Position numbers and translations under genes: made by a program. DNA of 9,508 nt from Pseudomonadota bacterium (lineage in GTDB: Bacteria; Myxococcota; Myxococcia; Myxococcales; Myxococcaceae). The notes under the pieces are model-generated. The model saw only the letters and a program-made list of their open reading frames with translations. It was not told the origin of the DNA and did not search any database. Positions within the stretch are counted from its first letter, which is position 1; each line of letters starts with the position of its first letter. Location: the NCBI GenBank assembly GCA_023424585.1, contig JAFADT010000799.1:1-9508 (forward strand). Reading direction: 5' to 3'. Shown one piece after another: positions 6,392 through 9,508 of this stretch.

Positions 6392-7389
6392 CCCTCATCG
6401 TCCATCCGCACTTCCACAAGCGCTACACGGGGGTGACCCGGCACGTGGAGTCCGTGGTGCCGGCGCTGGCCACGGCTGACGAGACGCGGGTCATCGGCTC
6501 CGGCCTGACGGAGTCCCTGCCGCGCATCACCTGGGGAGAGCTGCTCCGCCGCTCGCACCGGGAGCCCATCGTCTGGCACGCGCACCGGAACAACGAGCTG
6601 CTGGCGGGGTTCCTCCTGAAGGCGTTGGGCGGCCAGGTCCGGCTCGTCTTCACGAGGCACACCTCGGTGGCGCCCACGGGCTTCACCCGCTGGATCGCCA
6701 GGGGCGCGGACGCACTGGTGTCGCTCACGAAGCAGATCTCCGAAGTCATCGCGCTCCCCTCCACGGTGATCTCACACGGCATCGATCTCGCTCGCTTCCA
6801 ACCACCGGAGGACCGCGACGCGGCCTGGGCGCGGCTCCAACAGGGAGGCCGCTACGGCATCGGCGTCATCGGACGCATCCGCAGGGAGAAGGGGCAGGGT
6901 GACTTCATCGAAGCGATGAGGCCCCTGTTGCCGCGGCGGCCGGACTGGCAGGCGGTGCTGGTGGGGCTCGCGAAGGGGCCGGACCTGACGTGGGTGAACG
7001 GGCTGCGCCAGGGCATCGAGGACCGGGTGCTGCTCGCGGGAGAGCAGTCCCCCATCGAGCCCTGGTACCAGGGCCTGAGCATCCTGGTGCATCCCTCCTA
7101 CGCGGAGGGCTACTCGCTGGTGCACGTGGAGGCGATGGCGTCGGGGTGCTGCGTGGTGGCCTCGAAGCTGCCGTACCTGGACACCCTCATCGAGCACGGC
7201 CGCACGGGCTTCTTCTTCGAGCCTGGAGACGTGAAGGGCCTGCGCGGGGTCTTGGACGAGCTGACCCGGGACCCGGAGCGGGCCCGTCAGGTCGGCCGCA
7301 ACGCCGCGGAGGAAGCGCGCCGCCGCTGCGGCGTCGAGCACGAAGCCCGAGCGCTGCGCGACCTCTACCATTCGCTGGTGGAGCGCTGA
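6388..7389 (+). CDS. GT4-type glycosyltransferase, probable LPS core
   Basis: This 333-residue protein has the two-lobed GT-B layout of family 4 (retaining) glycosyltransferases and probably adds a sugar to the LPS inner core on the cytoplasmic side. The N-terminal lobe opens with a glycine-containing YTGVTRH loop of the acceptor domain. The lobes are bridged near the SHGID segment. The C-terminal donor lobe has IGVIGRIRREKG and the full EX7E motif, Glu240 to Glu248 in EGYSLVHVEAM, which binds the nucleotide sugar. There is no membrane segment. The opening loop reminds me of LpcC-like mannosyltransferases that act directly on Kdo-lipid A, which would suit its place right after waaA, but the donor sugar and acceptor cannot be read from sequence. 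It overlaps waaA by 4 nt and the next gene by 1 nt. Confidence 0.85.
   Translation: MTLIVHPHFHKRYTGVTRHVESVVPALATADETRVIGSGLTESLPRITWGELLRRSHREPIVWHAHRNNELLAGFLLKALGGQVRLVFTRHTSVAPTGFTRWIARGADALVSLTKQISEVIALPSTVISHGIDLARFQPPEDRDAAWARLQQGGRYGIGVIGRIRREKGQGDFIEAMRPLLPRRPDWQAVLVGLAKGPDLTWVNGLRQGIEDRVLLAGEQSPIEPWYQGLSILVHPSYAEGYSLVHVEAMASGCCVVASKLPYLDTLIEHGRTGFFFEPGDVKGLRGVLDELTRDPERARQVGRNAAEEARRRCGVEHEARALRDLYHSLVER
7377..7383 (+). promoter_or_regulatory. Ribosome binding site for the second glycosyltransferase
   Basis: GGTGGAG, at the very end of the first glycosyltransferase gene, lies 5 nt before the ATG at 7389. It picks this ATG out of a frame that stays open upstream to about 6990, and fits the TGATG stop/start overlap. 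Confidence 0.5.
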
Positions 7390-8420
7390 TGCGCATCCTG
7401 CACCTGCTCGCGAGCCCTTTCTGGAGCGGCCCGGCGGAGAACGTCGCACTGCTCGCGCAGGCCCAGCGGGCGCTGGGACACGAGGTGACGGTGGCGGTGG
7501 ACCGCAAGCGTCGGGACATCGCCGCCGAGGAGCCCGCAGTCCCCCGCTTCCAGCAACTGGGCCTCCTGGATGAGGGAGGCCTGACGTTGTCCGTGAAGTC
7601 CCCACCGTGGGAGCTCTGGAGCGACCTGCGCGCCCTCCGCCGCAGGTCGGTGGAAGTGGTGCACGCCCACTTCACCCATGATCATCTCGTGGCCCGCTGG
7701 GGCACGCCGAAGGGAGCGGTGCGGATCCGCTCCGTCCACGCGCCGCGCTCACTGCGCTCCTCCCTGCCCGAAGCCGCCGCCTACACGGTGCCCGCAGGTC
7801 ATCTGGTGGAGAAGCTCCGTGGCCGCCACCGCCCCGTCCAGGTCCTGCCCGCGCTGGTGGATCCGATGTTCGTTCCTCCCGAGGACCGCAAGGCCCTCCG
7901 CCGGGCCCTGGGCATCGAGGACACGCACCTGGTGGGGATGATCTCCACGTTCCAGCCGAGCCGCAGGCACGCGCTGGGAGTCGAAGCCTTCGCGGCGCTC
8001 CGCCAGCGCCGCCCCGAAGCCCGCCTCGTGCTGGTGGGCGATGGCGCCCTGCTCGAAGCGACCCGGACGCGGGTCTCCGAGCGCGGCCTCACCGAGCACG
8101 TGACGTTCGCGGGCTACCAGCAGGGACCGGACTTCGCGAAGTGGCTGCGGGCCCTGGACGAGGTCTGGATCCTCGGACTGGGAAACGACTGGAGCGCGAG
8201 GGCGGCGGCCCAGGCCCGGGCCTGCGACGTCCGAGTGGTCGCGGTGAACGAAGGAGCGCTCCCGGACCTGGCGGATGCGAAGGTGGAGTCACCTACGGTG
8301 GACGCCGTTGTCACCGCCGCGATGTCCGGAGCCAGGGCGGCGGCCCGGCACCCGACGAACGAGCTCATCGCGAGGGACATCCTGTCGCTCTACCAGAAGG
8401 CCGCGGAGCCAAGGCGATGA
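7389..8420 (+). CDS. GT4-like glycosyltransferase with degenerate EX7E motif
   Basis: This 343-residue protein is of GT-B type. It begins with MRILHLLASPFWSG and a GPAENVALLAQAQRALGHEV segment, typical of the family 4 acceptor lobe, followed by a VVHAHFTHDH block. The donor lobe has VGMISTFQPSRRHALGVEAF and LVLVGDGALLEATR, normal for the family. Where the EX7E motif is expected there is Asp267-x7-Gln275 (in DWSARAAAQARAC), so the first Glu is changed conservatively and the second is lost. It may still be an active transferase with altered donor binding, or an inactive partner of the neighbouring enzyme. The 1-nt overlap upstream and the 4-nt overlap with lpxK place it firmly in the LPS operon. 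Its probable role is core oligosaccharide assembly; the donor sugar is unknown. Confidence 0.78.
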   Translation: MRILHLLASPFWSGPAENVALLAQAQRALGHEVTVAVDRKRRDIAAEEPAVPRFQQLGLLDEGGLTLSVKSPPWELWSDLRALRRRSVEVVHAHFTHDHLVARWGTPKGAVRIRSVHAPRSLRSSLPEAAAYTVPAGHLVEKLRGRHRPVQVLPALVDPMFVPPEDRKALRRALGIEDTHLVGMISTFQPSRRHALGVEAFAALRQRRPEARLVLVGDGALLEATRTRVSERGLTEHVTFAGYQQGPDFAKWLRALDEVWILGLGNDWSARAAAQARACDVRVVAVNEGALPDLADAKVESPTVDAVVTAAMSGARAAARHPTNELIARDILSLYQKAAEPRR

Positions 8421-9496
8421 CCGGCTCCCCCACGGCCCTGGAACGGATCTTCTATCCGCCGGTCCCGGAGCCCTGGACGCGTCGTGCCCTCCTGTCGCCG
8501 CTCACCCTGCTGTCCTGGACCTACAGCGGGGCAGTCCGCCTCCGAGGCGCCCTCTATGATTCGGGCTTGAAGCGGGCCGAACGCGTCGAAGGTCTGCGGA
8601 TCATCTCCGTCGGCAACCTCAACGTCGGGGGCACGGGCAAGACGCCCGCGGTCCTCCACCTCGCGGAGCTCCTGATCCGCGAAGGGCGCAAGGTCGGCAT
8701 CCTCACGAGAGGCTACGGACGCGAATCCCAGCACCCGCTCACCTTCACGGGCGCGGAGCCCCTGCCCGCGGTAACGGAAGCCGGTGATGAACCCCTGCTG
8801 TTGGCGCGCAGGTGCCCGGGAGCCCGACTCTTCGTGGGCGCGGACCGGGTCGCGGCGGCCTTCCGGGCCCGGGACGACTTCAGCCTGGACACGGTCCTGC
8901 TGGACGACGGCTTCCAGCACCGCCGCCTGCACCGTGACGAAGACCTGGTGGTCGTGGACGAAGCCGTGGGCCTGGGCAATGGCCACCTGCTCCCAAGAGG
9001 CCCGCTGCGGGAGCCCCCCTCGTCCCTGCGCCGGGCCACGCTCCTCTGGATGAGAGCCGCCAGCGGGGGGGCCGCCCCCAATCCATGGCTCGAAGCCGTG
9101 GCCGCCCCCAGGGTGCGCACGCGCTATGGGCCCACGGGCTGGTGGGACCCCTCGGGCACCGAGCATTCGACGAGGGCACTCGAAGGCAGGCCGGTCCTCG
9201 CGCTGGCGGGGCTGGCCAGGCCCGGAGGCTTCCTGAAGACCCTCACAGCGCTCGGCGTGGAGGTCCGGGACGCGGCGCTCTTCGCGGATCACCATCGCTT
9301 CACGGGAGAGGAGCTCCGCCAGGTCGAAGTCCGGGCCCGTCAGCAAGGAGCGCTCGTGGTGACGACGGAGAAGGACGCGGTGCGGCTGCCCGCCGGCTTC
9401 GAGGCCTGGGTGGTGCGCCTGGGAGTGGAGGTCCTGGAGGGCGAACCGCATCTGAGGCGGGCGCTCGGGCTGTCGGGAGAGACGCGCGACTTGTGA
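8417..9496 (+). CDS. lpxK: Tetraacyldisaccharide 4'-kinase (lipid A 4'-kinase)
   Basis: LpxK transfers the ATP gamma-phosphate to the 4' position of the tetraacyl disaccharide 1-phosphate, giving lipid IVA, at the inner face of the cytoplasmic membrane. The 359-residue protein has an N-terminal hydrophobic or amphipathic stretch (about 25-45) for membrane contact. Then come the unusual P-loop GNLNVGGTGKTP (66-77, Lys75), TRGYGR, GDEP (Asp124), DDGFQHRRL (from Asp163), LLPRGPLREP, LAGLARPGGF, ADHHRF (His292-His293) and TTEKDAVRL. From memory of the Aquifex enzyme, Asp124 matches the proposed catalytic base and Asp163-Asp164 the metal-binding pair. All motifs are intact. The ATG at 8417 overlaps the previous stop by 4 nt, with GGAG 8 nt upstream. 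In E. coli lpxK directly follows msbA; here five genes (PHP, waaA and the transferases included) make up the downstream block and msbA lies before it. Confidence 0.95.
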   Translation: MTGSPTALERIFYPPVPEPWTRRALLSPLTLLSWTYSGAVRLRGALYDSGLKRAERVEGLRIISVGNLNVGGTGKTPAVLHLAELLIREGRKVGILTRGYGRESQHPLTFTGAEPLPAVTEAGDEPLLLARRCPGARLFVGADRVAAAFRARDDFSLDTVLLDDGFQHRRLHRDEDLVVVDEAVGLGNGHLLPRGPLREPPSSLRRATLLWMRAASGGAAPNPWLEAVAAPRVRTRYGPTGWWDPSGTEHSTRALEGRPVLALAGLARPGGFLKTLTALGVEVRDAALFADHHRFTGEELRQVEVRARQQGALVVTTEKDAVRLPAGFEAWVVRLGVEVLEGEPHLRRALGLSGETRDL

Positions 9497-9508
9497 GGGC
9501 TGGACCGC

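Noticed and set aside
8390..9451. Long - strand frame opposite lpxK (353 codons)
   Set aside because: It has no domain signal and lies opposite a gene with all LpxK motifs; it is a GC-driven shadow.

Overview
The window is about 9.5 kb of very GC-rich DNA from a Gram-negative chromosome, with all genes on the + strand. The base composition, the DUF4388-type multidomain regulator and the lipid A/Kdo genes point to a myxobacterium of the Myxococcus/Corallococcus/Archangium kind. This assignment is inference from protein style, not from a marker gene. The window is densely coding, and I see no tRNA, rRNA, CRISPR array, insertion sequence or phage gene.

Layout: (A) 27-3700 holds two tightly coupled genes. 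The first encodes a 628-residue protein joining a degenerate receiver, a DUF4388 region, a J-domain and TPRs. Two bases later an MsbA-type ABC exporter starts. (B) 3701-3911 is the only real intergenic gap (211 bp). It carries two diverged copies of a hairpin element and one further small hairpin. (C) 3912-9496 is a run of five genes: a membrane-anchored PHP-family metallohydrolase, Kdo transferase (waaA), two GT4-type glycosyltransferases and the lipid A 4'-kinase (lpxK). The last four overlap or nearly overlap (waaA/GT by 4 nt, GT/GT by 1 nt, GT/lpxK by 4 nt), so they probably form one transcript with coupled translation.

Together the genes describe building and exporting lipid A-core. LpxK phosphorylates the lipid A disaccharide, WaaA adds Kdo, the two glycosyltransferases probably extend the inner core, and MsbA flips the product across the inner membrane. 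The PHP protein and the receiver/J-domain/TPR protein are the parts with no textbook role in this pathway, and they are the best candidates for something undescribed. Other points worth attention are loss of all key phosphorylation residues in the receiver, an Asp in place of the usual catalytic Glu in WaaA, a degenerate EX7E motif in the second glycosyltransferase, and the paired hairpin repeat in the intergenic gap.
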